In this document: in pieces, positions 1 to 42,857 of the stretch
Layout of the letters: every line of letters begins with the position of its first letter
Position numbering within the stretch: the stretch's first letter is position 1
Source: Xestospongia muta
Taxonomy: Eukaryota > Porifera > Demospongiae > Haplosclerida > Petrosiidae
Length of the DNA: 64,000 nt
Direction: 5' to 3'
NCBI GenBank assembly: GCA_963693285.1
Contig: OY848930.1
Location: 1,116,001 to 1,180,000, forward strand
The notes under the pieces: generated by a model
The model's database searches: none
Told to the model about the DNA's origin: nothing
What the model saw: only the letters and a program-made list of their open reading frames with translations
Position numbers and translations under genes: made by a program

Positions 1-818
1 CTGTAATAACAGTTTTGTGCTCAATCATACATTATATTGTCAGTAACATTTATTATGTAAATTAAACCTTTCCAATTGAGTGAAAACAGCCATTGTTCTA
101 ACATTGCACAAATATTCACTGTTTAATGAAGCAATGCTTGTGATTCCAGAGTTTTAGAGAAACTTTCAAATGAAATCAACTGAAGGAATGAGGTAAATAT
201 GAAGTAAATGAATTGAAAGAGATATCTATGTTGAAGAAAAACAAGAGAGTGGAGGATTACCTGGTATAGGAAGAGGTGATCAGGCAGGAAGTGGCCTAGT
301 TTAGATAGTGGTGTTGATTAATAACCTTATTAATTATTTGAGCAACCAGTAGCCACTCTATTGTACATGATTTTGTGAATTTGGTGACATTTTGATTAAT
401 TTCCAGCATTAAGTTTTTCTTTAAATATACTATAATTAATTTAAATTAATTAGATAATTGCCATTTTTGTATTGAAAAAGTGTAGTAATTGAAAAATAAT
501 AATTTGGTTTTGAAATAGTTGCTATAGTTGTTCTTTTCTGCTTAGTTGAAAAAAACTTTCATTGGTCTCACAATTTTCATTTAATGACAGCAACAGTGAA
601 CAAAAGCCTGTTTGTGTAATGAATAAAACTAGTTCCATTTAAGCAAACTATATAGAACAACACTACTAACTATATACACATATTTATTTTTTTAAGAGCA
701 AATAAATAACTAAATTAATAAATAAATAAATAATAAAAGTCAAGTTAATACACGTGTATAGTTGCGCATGCGCTGAACAAAAGAGTTAAAAATTGAAGGA
801 TAGCTTTTGCACAGAAAT
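1..818. other. AT-rich intergenic sequence, no gene seen
   Basis: I see no convincing exon here. The only structured site is an NRF1-like palindrome near 763, upstream of the first gene. An AT-rich stretch with several AATAAA-like hexamers at 700-735 could serve as a polyadenylation signal for a gene left of the window. Confidence 0.5.
763..773. promoter_or_regulatory. NRF1-like palindromic site TGCGCATGCGC
   Basis: This is a near-perfect match to the metazoan NRF1 consensus TGCGCATGCGCA. It lies about 200 bp upstream of the proposed start codon at 965. The same palindrome recurs complete at 6018-6029 before the Rab gene. Function as a promoter element is inference. Confidence 0.5.
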
Positions 819-874
819 CTAGCCTCGTACCCAGGCGTTCTTTTCTTTCGCCGAACCCCTGGGTATGAGGCTAG
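819..874. repeat. Short palindromic element (17-bp arms)
   Basis: The arms 819-835 and 858-874 are inverted copies (CTAGCCTCGTACCCAGG against CCTGGGTATGAGGCTAG, one G:T position), around a loop containing TTTCGCCGAAC. A diverged relative with the same TCGCCGAAC core is at 60198-60247, so this looks like a dispersed foldback or MITE-like family. It falls inside a spurious small ORF (807-1061). Confidence 0.6.
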
Positions 875-964
875 GGTGAAATCTTATTCGAGGGAAATTT
901 CAGCAGAGAAGGGTCCCACTAGAATTGATCCTCGTCCTTTTTCCAAGAGTTTCCCAACTGTGAG

Positions 965-2202
965 ATGGCAAAAACAGCTTCCATCTATGAAACAAAGTAA
1001 TAATCATAAATTTATTAATCTGATCAACTACCCAAGCATGGTAGAATCATATTTACATTAAAATGTTACAAGTTTTTTTTCTACACAGAGAAACTATACA
1101 ACGTGATGTTCTCAGTAGTGATACTCCATATGAGATATACATTCCTGGTGTGATGGACACTGACGAAGCTAGTTGGAAACGTAACACTTGGAAAGAAGAA
1201 ATAATAGATAAATTGCCACCAAATTGTCAAAATGCAAGACCTCCTCTGATAACAATTCCAGTTGCTAAACTTAGTCATGTAACTCATTACAATGATGCTG
1301 CATCAATCCTTCGGAGCGGTACTGATGATAATGCAGGATTTCCTTTCAGCATAAAAAAAGGCAAAGCTAGCGGAGCTTCTTACAAAGAAGCACCTCCAGG
1401 TTCAGGTTTATTTCAACAAATATCTCAAGAAAACAATATGTTGCCTTCTGGTATGTATTCGTGGTGGTCTGTGTGCTCGCCAGATGATCTGCAAAATCAT
1501 GAACCACCACAATTACTTGATGCTCCACCTTCACTTGTAGGTATTCCATCACCTTGCCTAGCGACTTCATACGTCTCTGAGTATGGGAGTATAGCAATGA
1601 CAGTTGATTTTGATGTCCTTTTGCTGTCATATCATCAATTAATGACTGAATCATTTAAAGCAGATTCAGAGATTATGTACAAATGTGGAGGCACAATACT
1701 TTATAGGAAAGAGATATGTCGTATAATTATAATTTGCTGTAAATATGGAGAAAGTGTTCCTGACAAACTACAACACCTTCCTGATTATAATTTTGATGGA
1801 ACTGTCACAATTACGCGACCATTTCAAGGAGTTAAATATATTCCAAATGGTAACGATGATCCCCGTGCATCTTTTCTCCTCTCCCAATCAAGTTGGGATA
1901 CATATATGTTTGTATTCTATTATCCGCTATCACTTGACTCTGTGCCACCATTACTGCTTCTGTCTTCTCACTATATCACTTTAACACGACTCACTCATTA
2001 CATCATGTTTAGAGATGGAAGTTTATTACCAAAAAATGATCATCCTATAACAATAACAGGATGTCATAGAAATGATTCAAATGCAGAGAGTCATTGTCCC
2101 GATTATAAGTTTATTGATTTTAATCAAAGCCTCGCTAATTTTTCTTTTGACGATCTGAAATGGTTATTGAAAGAGAAGACGAAAAAAAGGACTGAGGTCT
2201 AA
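965..2202 (+). CDS. Uncharacterised protein, 381 aa, two exons
   Basis: I do not recognise this protein. Exons: 965-996 and 1089-2202. The 92-nt intron has GTAATA at its donor and a T-rich tract plus CACAG at its acceptor, and the two phases join exactly. The ATG at 1063, which opens the long frame, lies inside this intron and is probably not the real start. The sequence is soluble-looking, without signal peptide or membrane segment. Around residues 70-90 the segment LSHVTHYNDAASILRSG resembles the first strand and helix of ADP-ribosyltransferase-like folds (His-Thr, then a helix ending Ile-Leu-x-x-Gly), and a YSWWSV motif follows about 60 residues later. This resemblance is weak and no enzymatic function is claimed. 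An AATAAA at 2282-2287 lies about 80 nt after the stop. An NRF1-like site lies 200 bp upstream. Confidence 0.7.
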
Positions 2203-2958
2203 TTATACTTTTAAAGACATTTGTACTAGCAACTTTCATTTAAAGACACTTTTTCTTGGACTATTAAAGAAACTGAAGATCAATAAACGAATTTATTACA
2301 CTGAGTTTAGCTGCTTTGTCAATACTAGAGTGATTACACGTTACAACTCTCACCTATTGATAATGTAATGTTTATCTATTGGTACATTACTTCGTCAAGG
2401 TGATGAATTTTAATTTGTAAATATTTCCTAATTATTATTACGTCATTGACAGTTACTTTAGTCTTGTAACGATATGGAAGCCATTAATATTAAATTGTAA
2501 GATATGATGCTTAACATTTAGCTGACCAACTGCAATAATTAAATATGATACTTATACAATCTCAAGTATTTTTATGGCAATGTTTTAATACTCCCAGGGA
2601 TTCTTGTTCATTTGTTAATCAAGTATTGTTAATTTTTGCCTTTGATACCTTAATATTGTGAAATTGATGATAATTATAAAATGGTGATGTCTCAATGAAA
2701 TAATACATTATTGTTAATTTTTGCCTTTGATAACTTCATAGTGTGAAATAGATGATAATTATAAAATGAGGATGTCTCAATGAAATAATACATTATTGTT
2801 AATTTTTGCCTTTGATAACTTAATAATGGGAAATTGATGATAATTATAAAATGAGGATGTCTCAGTGAAATAATACATTATTAACAAAAAATAAATATTT
2901 TAGTTAAAAATTAGCTAGCATTGGCCATGAGATGAATACTGTAATATTAACTGTAATT
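2203..2958. other. Intergenic, convergent gene ends
   Basis: This separates the 3' ends of the unknown gene (plus) and the MOSC gene (minus). It holds the AATAAA of the former at 2282 and an 85-bp tandem repeat (2625-2884). No further gene is seen. Confidence 0.6.
2625..2884. repeat. Tandem repeat, 3 copies of 85 bp
   Basis: Copies start at 2625, 2710 and 2795 with constant 85-bp spacing. Each contains ATTGTTAATTTTTGCC and ends near ATGTCTCAATGAAATAATAC. Copies differ by a few substitutions. No coding potential. Confidence 0.8.
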
Positions 2959-4067
2959 TTATTTCTTCTTATCTAACACAGTGACCACGTCACCAATCTT
3001 TATCTTGCCACCTGCTTGTAATGGTATCATAAGTTGTCCAAACACAGCATGGGTTGGTCCTTTAGGAGCACGATATTGTCTGAGAATCTCTAATGGTCCT
3101 AATTTATCCTCTTCCCCTGTGTCTTGGTTTATCCCTGTCATTTTACAACGCTAATTAAAAAGAATAAAAATAGACAGCAATGTCAAAATGATAGCTCTTT
3201 CTTTGCCATAGTCACTTATAAACATTATGTCACATTGATGTTGGTGAACTTATCACAGTGACCTAAGATAGCTACCATTAGTAAACAGTGTATGTTGGTA
3301 CTTATTACAATGACATATGTAATAAGGACAACAACCACACACCATTATGATCTATATATATATATCTCTATAATAATTACCTCAGCTGCAGTGTATACCA
3401 ATAATGGAATGCTGCCAATCCTTATAACCAACCATTCATCCTCTTCAAAGGGTTGACCACACCCAGCTATCTCAACATTCATCCTAAATTGAGTCAATGG
3501 CACCTCGTGACCACCACTTTGTTCTCTTAAACGCTCATTCAAATCTGAGAGTGATTCATTAGAAATCATTGATACAGGCCCAGCATCTGCTAACGCTATC
3601 TTCATTGGTGGTAAACGCCCTTTTAAACTATCAGGAAGATTTGTAACAAATCTATCAAAACCGTTGTTTTTCTCAGCACTAGTAACCAATCGGAAGTAGT
3701 TCCCACTTAGACCTAGGAACTGGCTGAACCACTGTGATGCCTCATCACCTTGATCTATCGTCATAACGGTATCCTCCCAGATAGTTGTCTCAATGCGTTC
3801 CCCATCCCATTTGGGAACGATCTTCAAGTCTCTATCCATTCCAGGATTTGTCACATGGAGGACCTGATTGTTATCAATCCACTGTGCAGTGACAGTTGCT
3901 AATTTGGGATATTTTCTTTGTGATATAAATCTTCCTCTTCCATCTACTAACATAAACCTCCGATCACCAACAACTCCATGTCCATCTATTGTAATCTCAT
4001 CCACGTGACATCCTTTGCATGATTTGACAGGGAAAATGTTTAGCCCTGTTACTTTGACTTCAGCCAT
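2959..4067 (-). CDS. MOSC-domain protein (mARC-like molybdenum cofactor enzyme)
   Basis: Exons on the minus strand: 3381-4067 and 2959-3150, giving about 292 aa. The N-terminal beta-barrel part (VTGLNIFPVKSCKG, VVGDRRFMLVD, ISQRKYPKLATV) and the C-terminal MOSC part match mitochondrial amidoxime-reducing component (mARC) and MOSC-domain relatives, which carry a pyranopterin molybdenum cofactor and reduce N-hydroxylated substrates with cytochrome b5 partners (family knowledge). The cofactor Cys is preserved in AERCKMTGINQDTG, the second codon of exon 2 right after the intron. The LRQYR and FGQ motifs follow as in the family. No N-terminal membrane anchor is seen, unlike vertebrate mARC1/2, so a cytosolic protein is possible. 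The stop codon lies within an AATAAA hexamer. The start codon is 31 bp from the divergent OTUD6B start. Confidence 0.9.
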
Positions 4068-4098
4068 TAGGAATATAGGGAGTGGCTAAACAAAATTA
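4068..4098. promoter_or_regulatory. 31-bp divergent intergenic gap (bidirectional promoter)
   Basis: Only 31 bp separate the start codons of the MOSC gene (minus) and OTUD6B (plus). Transcription must start either within this gap, giving near-leaderless mRNAs, or inside the opposite gene, giving overlapping 5' ends. No TATA box is apparent. Confidence 0.6.
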
Positions 4099-5988
4099 AT
4101 GGCTGAAGCAGGACATCCTCTCACACCAGAGGATGAAGAGGAAGAAGACATTTCTAGTAGACATAAAAGAGAAATTAAGGAACTAAGAGGTGGGTATTAA
4201 ATATCTTAGACTGCTAAGCAACAAAGTTACTGTATGCTATGTAACCGAGGAGGCCTATTGAAGATATCAAAAGTCTGCTAAGTTAATGATCTACTGAGAT
4301 TGCTCGCTCAGGCTCAATAGTCTGCTAAATAAATCATTTGCTGTCAGGAATGAAGAGTACAAGCACTATTAAATAGATCGACTGATCTTAACAACCCTAA
4401 TTACAAAGGGTTAAGTTATAGAGTTAGTAACTACTGATTTTACAACGTACAGATTAACGAGAGAAAAAAAGCTTGTACACTATTATAATGGACAACTATC
4501 AACATTGTTGCATACTTAAGTACAGTTTTAGTTTCGATTTCATTATATATATGACATACTCTACCTCTTGATCAATGGATTCTTTTTTTAGCTAAGATTC
4601 AAGCTTTGAAGAAGTCGATATCCAAAGGAGATAAAAAACGTAAGAAGGAGGTTTCAGTAGAAATATCAAAACTTGAACAAGAGATACAGGAGAAGCAACA
4701 ATCTGACTTTAGTTCTGAAGTAACAGAGACATTTAACAATGGGGGTGATGTGATTGAAATATCAGAACAGCTTTCCAATAGTGATTTAGGAATTGATGGT
4801 ACCGGTCATCAAAAAAAGAGCAAGGCACAAAAACGAAAAGTGAGTAATAAAGATGGATAGATTGAAAAGATAGTGAATGAACATTGGTATGTGCTCAGAG
4901 GTACTGGTAGTTGGTCAAAAAGAACAGAAATAATTATACATTTACAAAAAACAGACTATCTATAAAGAAATAAATAGTAATGAATGATTTTTATGTTTGT
5001 ATCCAGGAGAAGAAAGCTAAAAAGAACAAAGAAAGAGACGAGAGAATTGCCCAAGGAGATATAGAAGAAAAAGAATCTGCTCGATTTCAGGAAAGAAGTA
5101 AACTCCTGTCATTATTACAACCATTAGGATTTTGCATTAAAGATATCCATCCTGATGGTAACTGGTAAGAGCTATTTTTGTGTTGTAATTTATATTGTGA
5201 ACTGTACGTTGTAGTTTATATGCAGCCATCAGTGATCAATTGGCCTTGAGACATCAGAAAGAGGTACAGTATATATAATGAATGGATGTATTGTAATGGA
5301 AGTTTAAATGATTTCTTGAACGAATGGAGGATGGTTGATCAATGAATGATTGATCTGCTACAATAATTAGATATCAGTTCAGGAATTGAGAAAGCAATGC
5401 AGTGTCTATATTCAAAGTAATCCTGATCAATTTGTACCTTTTATCACTGATAAAGACACGGGAGATACTTGTACACCTGGTAAGATTATTCATCTCCATC
5501 CAGGCCATCTATCCATTTAGACTATTAGTTTATCCTCCAATCCATGTATCTATTTATTCATTTATACATCTATCTATCTGCCAAATTGTTCATCATCTAT
5601 TTACAAACATATTTTTATATTCATCCATAAAATTCCAACTAGAATATTTTAATAACTATTGTCACAATATTGAGCACACTGCCACATGGGGTGGAGAAAT
5701 TGAAGTAAGACTCATTCAAGTAGTTGCTAAGAGCTAATGTTTACTTTAGTTGGTAGCTCTTTCACATGTTTATCATCTCCCCATCTCTGTGTTCCAATCT
5801 GAAGCTCCAACTATTTTTATTGGAAACGATGAATATCCTGAAAATGGAATGATTTATTTGTCGTAAGTTAAATCCATTTAATTTTTTTTAAATTTGATAT
5901 TATCTCTTTAATTTTATCACACAGGTATCATCAATTTGAATATAGCTTAGGAAAACACTACAATTCTGTTATCAACAATAAACAATAA
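4099..5988 (+). CDS. OTUD6B: OTU-domain deubiquitinase, OTUD6B orthologue
   Basis: Eight exons: 4099-4189, 4592-4839, 5007-5164, 5215-5263, 5371-5479, 5643-5704, 5750-5862, 5925-5988; 297 aa, close to human OTUD6B (about 290). The N-terminal half is a charged coiled coil (AKIQALKKSISKGDKKRKKE and AQKRKEKKAKKNKERDERIA), as in the family. The OTU cysteine-protease fold follows: catalytic Cys in DGNCLYAAI and catalytic His in GKHYNSV, with TATWGGEIE between. It cleaves ubiquitin from substrates; vertebrate OTUD6B is tied to proteasome assembly and translation control (family knowledge). The catalytic Cys codon is split by the intron at 5165-5214 (TG|T). The stop codon overlaps AATAAA at 5984. 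The start is chosen as the first ATG in frame with the conserved coiled coil. Confidence 0.95.
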
Positions 5989-6017
5989 ATAATTTTTGTG
6001 CATTGTTTTACGTGTTT

Positions 6018-6029
6018 TGCGCATGCGCA
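6018..6029. promoter_or_regulatory. NRF1 consensus palindrome TGCGCATGCGCA
   Basis: An exact palindrome identical to the metazoan NRF1 consensus lies 61 bp upstream of the Rab start codon, in the 101-bp gap after the OTUD6B stop. It probably marks the Rab core promoter. Confidence 0.6.
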
Positions 6030-6089
6030 GTATAATTATTTAAAACAACACTATATGGGGGTGGAGTTGTCATAAAGGGGTAATTAGCA

Positions 6090-9052
<2,963 letters not shown>

Positions 9053-10212
9053 TGAAGTGGTTTTTATAAACATTTCTGTCCAATTCATTTATTTGTAATT
9101 ATTTCTACAAATTGTATTAATTACTAATTATTGTTGATTTGAATATTTAAATCACTTTGTCTTTTAATTTTATATAATTATGTATAAAAATTGTGTGCTT
9201 ATCATAAAATTTATAAAATTTGAATAATAGTAATTAATTTTTGTGGAATATCCCATGACTGCACACAATATATCAACAGATATTAATATCACAATCATGA
9301 ATTTTAGCTGAACTAACAATATAGGACGAATGAAGGTATATGTTGAAATTCCACTAGACACAGACATTGATGTCTGTTGGGTGGTTCTTGGTGTAACTTG
9401 ACTATGATGACATCATAATGAAATGACACATGTGATGTCATCATATTGATAACATCACCTAAACCCTTAACCAAACCTAACATTATTAACTTTATGACAC
9501 ATGTGATGTCATCATAGGACATGTTGTTACATCATCAGTCAAGTTACACCAAGAAGCACCCTTGTTTAAGGATGTCTGTCACATATCATAGGAGACTTGC
9601 CTTTATAAATTTGACTAACGATTAGGAAGAGCTTGTCAACAAAGTTTTACGATGAATGAATAACAGGATAGGTGATGGATCCATGAACAAATGAGTTGAT
9701 AGACTACCAGACAAGGAGATATGGATGTATACATGTATATATGGTGTATTTGGTTGGGAAACAGTTCTTTGATTTTATTGATTTTGTTAAGCATTTCTGT
9801 AATACATTTGCAATTTTTGCTAAATATATATAAATAATTAAATTAATTATTTTAATTATACATGTGCAATGTTCATTATAGCAAATAATTATAAATAATA
9901 GAATTGCTGTCAAATTTGAATTTTACAAAAAAATTATTGATGAAGTGATTAAAATTGTTTTGTGATGCAAAACTGTTTGAGTTCAATTAATACTACTAAT
10001 AATTAAGTTTGTTATAATACATTGAATTATATAATACTTTGAATTAAATTAATAATAAAGAATACTTTGTATATTAACATCAAATGTTAAGGAATAGTGA
10101 TATCATATTATTAGCAAAAAGTGAGTGAGTGAACAAAAAGACAGAAAAGCAGGAAAAATTTGATTTACTTGTGAAACATCTTGTTTTCAGACAAGATAAA
10201 TGAGATATAGGT
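9053..10212. other. Intergenic between Rab (plus) and VWA gene (minus)
   Basis: These are convergent gene ends. Apart from the MITE-like element at 9379-9561 I see only AT-rich unique sequence. Short frames at 9170-9913 lack any protein resemblance. Confidence 0.6.
9379..9561. mobile_element. MITE-like element with about 24-bp terminal inverted repeats
   Basis: The left end GGGTGGTTCTTGGTGTAACT and the right end AGTTACACCAAGAAGCACCC are inverted copies with one mismatch. Internal palindromes (ATGATGACATCAT, ACACATGTGATGTCATCAT) fill the 183 bp. There is no transposase, so it is non-autonomous. The same ends bound the element at 42759-43604. GATGTCTGT occurs close to both borders (9369-9377 and 9571-9579), but not flush with both, so the target duplication is uncertain here. 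Confidence 0.75.
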
Positions 10213-19845
<9,633 letters not shown>

Positions 19846-21289
19846 CTTCAATTGCGGGCACTCTGCCGAAAAGAAAGTGGCGCTTCCCCAATCAATAGAG
19901 CGAGAATTATAATTGTTTAATAACAATAATATAGGTGATTACTAAGACGGTAATAACCAGCAGCTAGACTCAGAGCCTATTTCCTGCACTAACTTAATAT
20001 ATAGTATTAATACTAACGCTTGCAGTCTGCAAGCTGCTTTATAAATACCACCACTGGAGCCAAGCAATGTGATTGTGGTCATTCCATAAACTTGATCTAA
20101 TGCATTATGTAAACATCAAAAGAAGCCTGCCATGAGCTCAAACCCGCCTTTGACTTTTGTTACAATACATCCTCATAGAAGGCAATGTATTGTTAATGTT
20201 GTATTTTTGTGTGTTTTTCAAAGCCAGTTTATTTATTGTTATTAAATGAACTGAAGGTTTTGTTAAGTTGAATGGGAGTTATTTAACACCCGATTGCTGA
20301 CGTCTAATAGCATCAATAGTAACTATAGCATTGTTGACAAAAACAGCTCTGTTAATGGAAATTTAGTGTACATGTTTCGGCCTCTTTTACTCACTAATAA
20401 CATGTATACAACAGTACCAAATTTTCTAAGGTGGTTCCCAAACATAGATGTATAGGAATAAAACTTGGCAAATGAAATGGGTCCGAATAGAAGAATATGA
20501 TGAATAAATAATTAATTGGTATATCCACATTCTTATTCCATTGGTCTGACTCCCAAACCATCTAAGTGTCTTTTGCAGAATCGAATTATATCCCACTGTT
20601 CTAGTCTGGAATTAGACTTCAGGAATGTGGATTTCGGAAAGAGTATGCAATCACAGAGCCACACCTAATAACACATTGAAACAACACAGACATCAACCTG
20701 CCAGGTCAGTTGACAGTGAATGATGACATTCTTCCTGCGTTCCATTTTAGGAAGAGACACATGACGAAGGCTTCTCACATGAACCTTCGTTGTTTAAACT
20801 ACTTACCACATCCTACGCAGTCCATAGTAAAAAACAATATCATTATATTAGCTTCTATTGCAAAATGATTACAATGACATCCTGCCACTTTAAACATCTG
20901 TTGGCATTCCTGACTTTAAATGAAGACCTTGAAATGTATCTCTAAGTGTCAAAACTATTGTGTGTGATAATATGACTAGCTTACTGTCATAGTTCAATGT
21001 GTAATCAATATAGTTAACATTCCAATGTTGATGCTAAGTATGGAATAAGGGTACAGAAGAAATTCATATTAAAGTTTGTAGCATTCTGTCATGCTAGTAG
21101 ACTAATGGAGGGTGTTCAAAGAAACAGGTCAACTGGAAAGGCAGGCTAACCCACAATCCACAATAATAAACATTGATTATAAATTTTTACGTGACTAAGT
21201 ACAACATTCTTTTGCTAATGCATGTACCAAAGTATGTAATAGTACATATAAGAACTCATTACTTATACATTGTTAATATAAACATAATT

Positions 21290-21537
21290 ATATATGCATA
21301 CATGTACATATACATGTATATGTACATATAGATATACATGTATATCTATATATACATGTACATGTATATATGTATATATACATGTACATGTATATAATTA
21401 TTTATATATACATGTACATATACATGTATATGTACATACAAATATACATGTATATGTACATATACATGTACATGTATATATGTATATATACATGTACATA
21501 TACATGTACATGTATATGTACATGTATATGTACTAAT
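21290..21537. repeat. ACATGTAT self-complementary low-complexity array
   Basis: About 250 bp built from ACATGTATAT/GTACATAT words, each itself palindromic, so the region can fold in many registers. The open frame rich in Tyr, Ile and Cys is an artefact. Confidence 0.85.
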
Positions 21538-23155
21538 GTATTTGCCTAAAAACTGTCAAATGTGTTTATAGCTACGAGATAAGATGATTACCTCATATTT
21601 GATCAGTGGGTACGTATTAATGATGAAATATGATCACACTTGTTTTGAGTAGCCCGAATGAAGTTATACTCAGCATTTAATATCATCATTTTAGGCTCTG
21701 GTATTATAACCACATTAGCTGTAAGACCACAAATGCATATATTATAACAAACAATTGAATCAAGTATGATAATATTTTGAGCTATTCACGAATGAACAGA
21801 TGGTGATAACTTTCTAATGATACAGGAAGCCAAAAAATACTTAACTATGGTAATAATGTTGATGTTTTTATACTAAAGAATTTACAAGGTACACGAACTC
21901 CTAACATAATTGTATTAAATATATGCTAGTAGAAATGGATCTGGTTTGGTTGTTCTAATAAGGAAGTTGTACAAACAATGAAAGTAGACTTTTTGGAACC
22001 GTCCTTACTATAAAGGTGTTGTCGATATGGAGATAATGTACTAAATATTTACGCTAAAGTATTTAGGGGGTACATCTTAATGTAATTATTTCAAAGAGTG
22101 GGCTAGTTAAATGCCTCTGTTGGGTTTGTTCATGACATACGTGTACTTGAGTAACAATGAAACTTGAACTCAAAAATTATACTTATTGTATAAGCATGTG
22201 TCCTTAATATAAAGCAATGCTCAAACTTTCTATATAAGGGGTTTGTAGGGGGTTTTGTGAAGCAAAATTTGTATGTAGCAATACATAAATCCCACAGGTG
22301 AGTAAGCAAGCATGTCAGATAATATGGCATGTGATGGGATGTATCTGTAACAGGGAATGCCATGAATTACGAGATCATGTACAAATAAAGAAGGTAGAAA
22401 GTGTAAAAATTAAAATTAATGTAATCAAAACACTTCTCATATAAACTATCCAGTATCGCTAACATCTGTGACACCATTTAGACAACGTTTCTTTGAGCTT
22501 AAATTACATGATAACATTGAGTAATAGTCCTGTAGAATCAAAATAGACTTTCTAATGTTCTATCCATTGTTTTCACCCCACACTCCACAGCTCATCAATA
22601 TTGTGTGAATAATCTAATAAAGCTAGCTGTAATGTGTCGTTCATTTATCATACCATCACTTACAAACAAGGGCAAATAATATCTAATAAAACAATTACAC
22701 AATAAAGTGTAGAATTTCTACACTTTTTCTTATTGAACAAGGACTCATTCCAAATACAAGGAACGGGTTTCAGGATTTGATTATCAGAATTAAAAAGCTA
22801 ACTCAATGGTGTACTTGAAAACATCAAGGTCTATTTATTAAAAGTATAATTTAATTCCTAAACCACGAACATGAGTATGAGGATATTCCATAATTATATC
22901 TATTTCAATAATAACAAAATTACGATATACACAGTCTATAAATTGGAAAAAAGAATATTAGTATATTTAAATAATGAACTATATATAGAAAATCAAATAT
23001 TATTATATAACTAAACAATAACACAAGAAATGACTTGTATACACGAAGTTCCAACAAATGAAAACAAAGCCATAAGATCAATAAACAAATAGAAAGATGA
23101 TAAAGAGATGACATTTAAACATAATTACATTCCCTTTAAAGCTTTTACATACACA

Positions 23156-23182
23156 CACACGCACATGTGCACACACATGCGC

Positions 23183-23216
<34 letters not shown>
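23156..23216. repeat. (AC)n microsatellite downstream of the HECT gene
   Basis: An ACAC tract with CACATGTGCAC interruptions, 150 bp past the HECT stop codon. It may lie in the 3' UTR. Confidence 0.85.
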
Positions 23217-23224
<8 letters not shown>

Positions 23225-23365
23225 ACAGTAGTAGTAGCCTCGGGCTGACAATATGTTATATACAACAAATAATTGTAATAAAATTTCACTGAAAATTTAA
23301 ATTTTTGTTGTCTACTTAGCAATGTTATTTTGTAGTATGTTACTGCCCTCCTCTTCCTCCTCTTG

Positions 23366-36469
<13,104 letters not shown>

Positions 36470-36892
36470 CCTAATAATGCAGTTACAGACAGACTGGTGA
36501 TATGATAGATTTGTTATAAGAACCTCTTGACTACCAGTGGACAATATAGGACAGAGACACAAAAGTGAATTTTAAATAATATGGCTAAACTGGAAGGACA
36601 GAGAGTGTTAAGTAATTTCTGACTTGAAACCGTTAAATAAACACGCTGACCAGCTAAATGCGAAACCAAAATGGCGGCCTCAAGTCTCACGTCACCTCTT
36701 GAAGATGAGCACAGTTACACTAAACTCGGAGAAGGCCTTATACACCTGCCTTTGAAGTTTTCTGGCTAGAAGTTTAAAGTATACGGACATAAAATCGCCT
36801 CACGTCTCCGGATATTTCATGTGATTCAGAATTGAAGGTGTGGTCTTATGATTATTCTAATTAATACCCACCAAACTAACTTTAGTAGCAGC
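36470..36892. promoter_or_regulatory. Divergent promoter of HECT ligase and SLC17A9-like gene
   Basis: 423 bp separate the two start codons. AAAATGGCGGC at 36668-36678 is an exact YY1-type motif, often found just downstream of TSSs in TATA-less animal promoters, and TCACGTCAC follows about 10 bp later. No TATA box is clear. Which gene each motif serves is unknown. Confidence 0.55.
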
Positions 36893-42211
<5,319 letters not shown>

Positions 42212-42607
42212 TAACTAAATAATTGATTTATTTAGTTCAATTACTTCTATTTATTTAATGTCATTAATAATAAAACAAATTATTGACATTAATTTTTGTA
42301 CATCATAATATATTATTTTATCATCAATCATCAATACTGCACTGAGAGTTTGTCAACATTTTTAGGTAACCATGGTAATTTGTATACATGGTTCAAGGTA
42401 TCAACCTTGTTTTTTTAATCATGAATATATAATTGGATTTTCTATTTGGTCATATTTGGCGAAGATTGTTACCAGTAGACTATGAATGATATTGACTATA
42501 CCACACAAGATGTTTGTAGTGATATTCAACATTCTCACATCACAAGAGAGTTGATTAGTCTATAAATAGACAATTACCAAATATGGTGATATCAATAAAT
42601 TTGTGAA

Positions 42608-42632
42608 TGATGTCAACAGTTGTTATGGAAAT
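42608..42632 (+). promoter_or_regulatory. CRE-like plus X-box-like composite site
   Basis: TGATGTCA, 3 nt, then GTTGTTATGGAAAT. The preceding 45 bp (from AATAGACAATTA at about 42566) also resemble the sequence before the composite site upstream of gene B (57418 on). It probably belongs to the ancestral promoter of the Death/ankyrin genes, now 1.15 kb from gene A because a MITE lies between. Confidence 0.45.
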
Positions 42633-42857
42633 GATATTTACTATAAAGACTTAGGCTGAGTGTCTATGTTCAAAATACTAAAAGCTCTATCAATTGATTA
42701 AGAACATTTATTGTTTATATATATTTTTTCAGAATTATTTTTCTTGTTGCTAAATTAAGGGTGGTTCTTAGTGTAACTTGCCTATGATGACATCATGTGA
42801 TATCATAGGAGTAAAAAATGGTAATGTAAATGGTAAGTGATGTTGTAAGCAATACAG

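Larger units (their letters stand above)
19846..23365. other. 3.5-kb intergenic stretch, no gene seen
   Basis: This separates the 5' end of the VWA gene (its promoter should lie just above 19845) from the 3' end of the HECT ligase gene. No frame resembles a known protein and no splice-consistent exon chain was found. It contains TACATGTA-type repeats at 21290-21537 and an (AC)n tract at 23156-23216. Confidence 0.6.

Noticed and set aside
807..1061. 84-aa open frame before the first gene
   Set aside because: It runs through the palindromic element and shows no protein resemblance. The real first exon (965-996) is in another frame.
5402..5737. 111-aa plus-strand frame in OTUD6B
   Set aside because: It spans exon 5, an intron and exon 6 in the wrong frame. 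Only the part around TATWGGEIE is coding.
21294..21536. 80-aa Tyr/Cys/Ile-rich frame
   Set aside because: It is a translation of the ACATGTAT low-complexity array.
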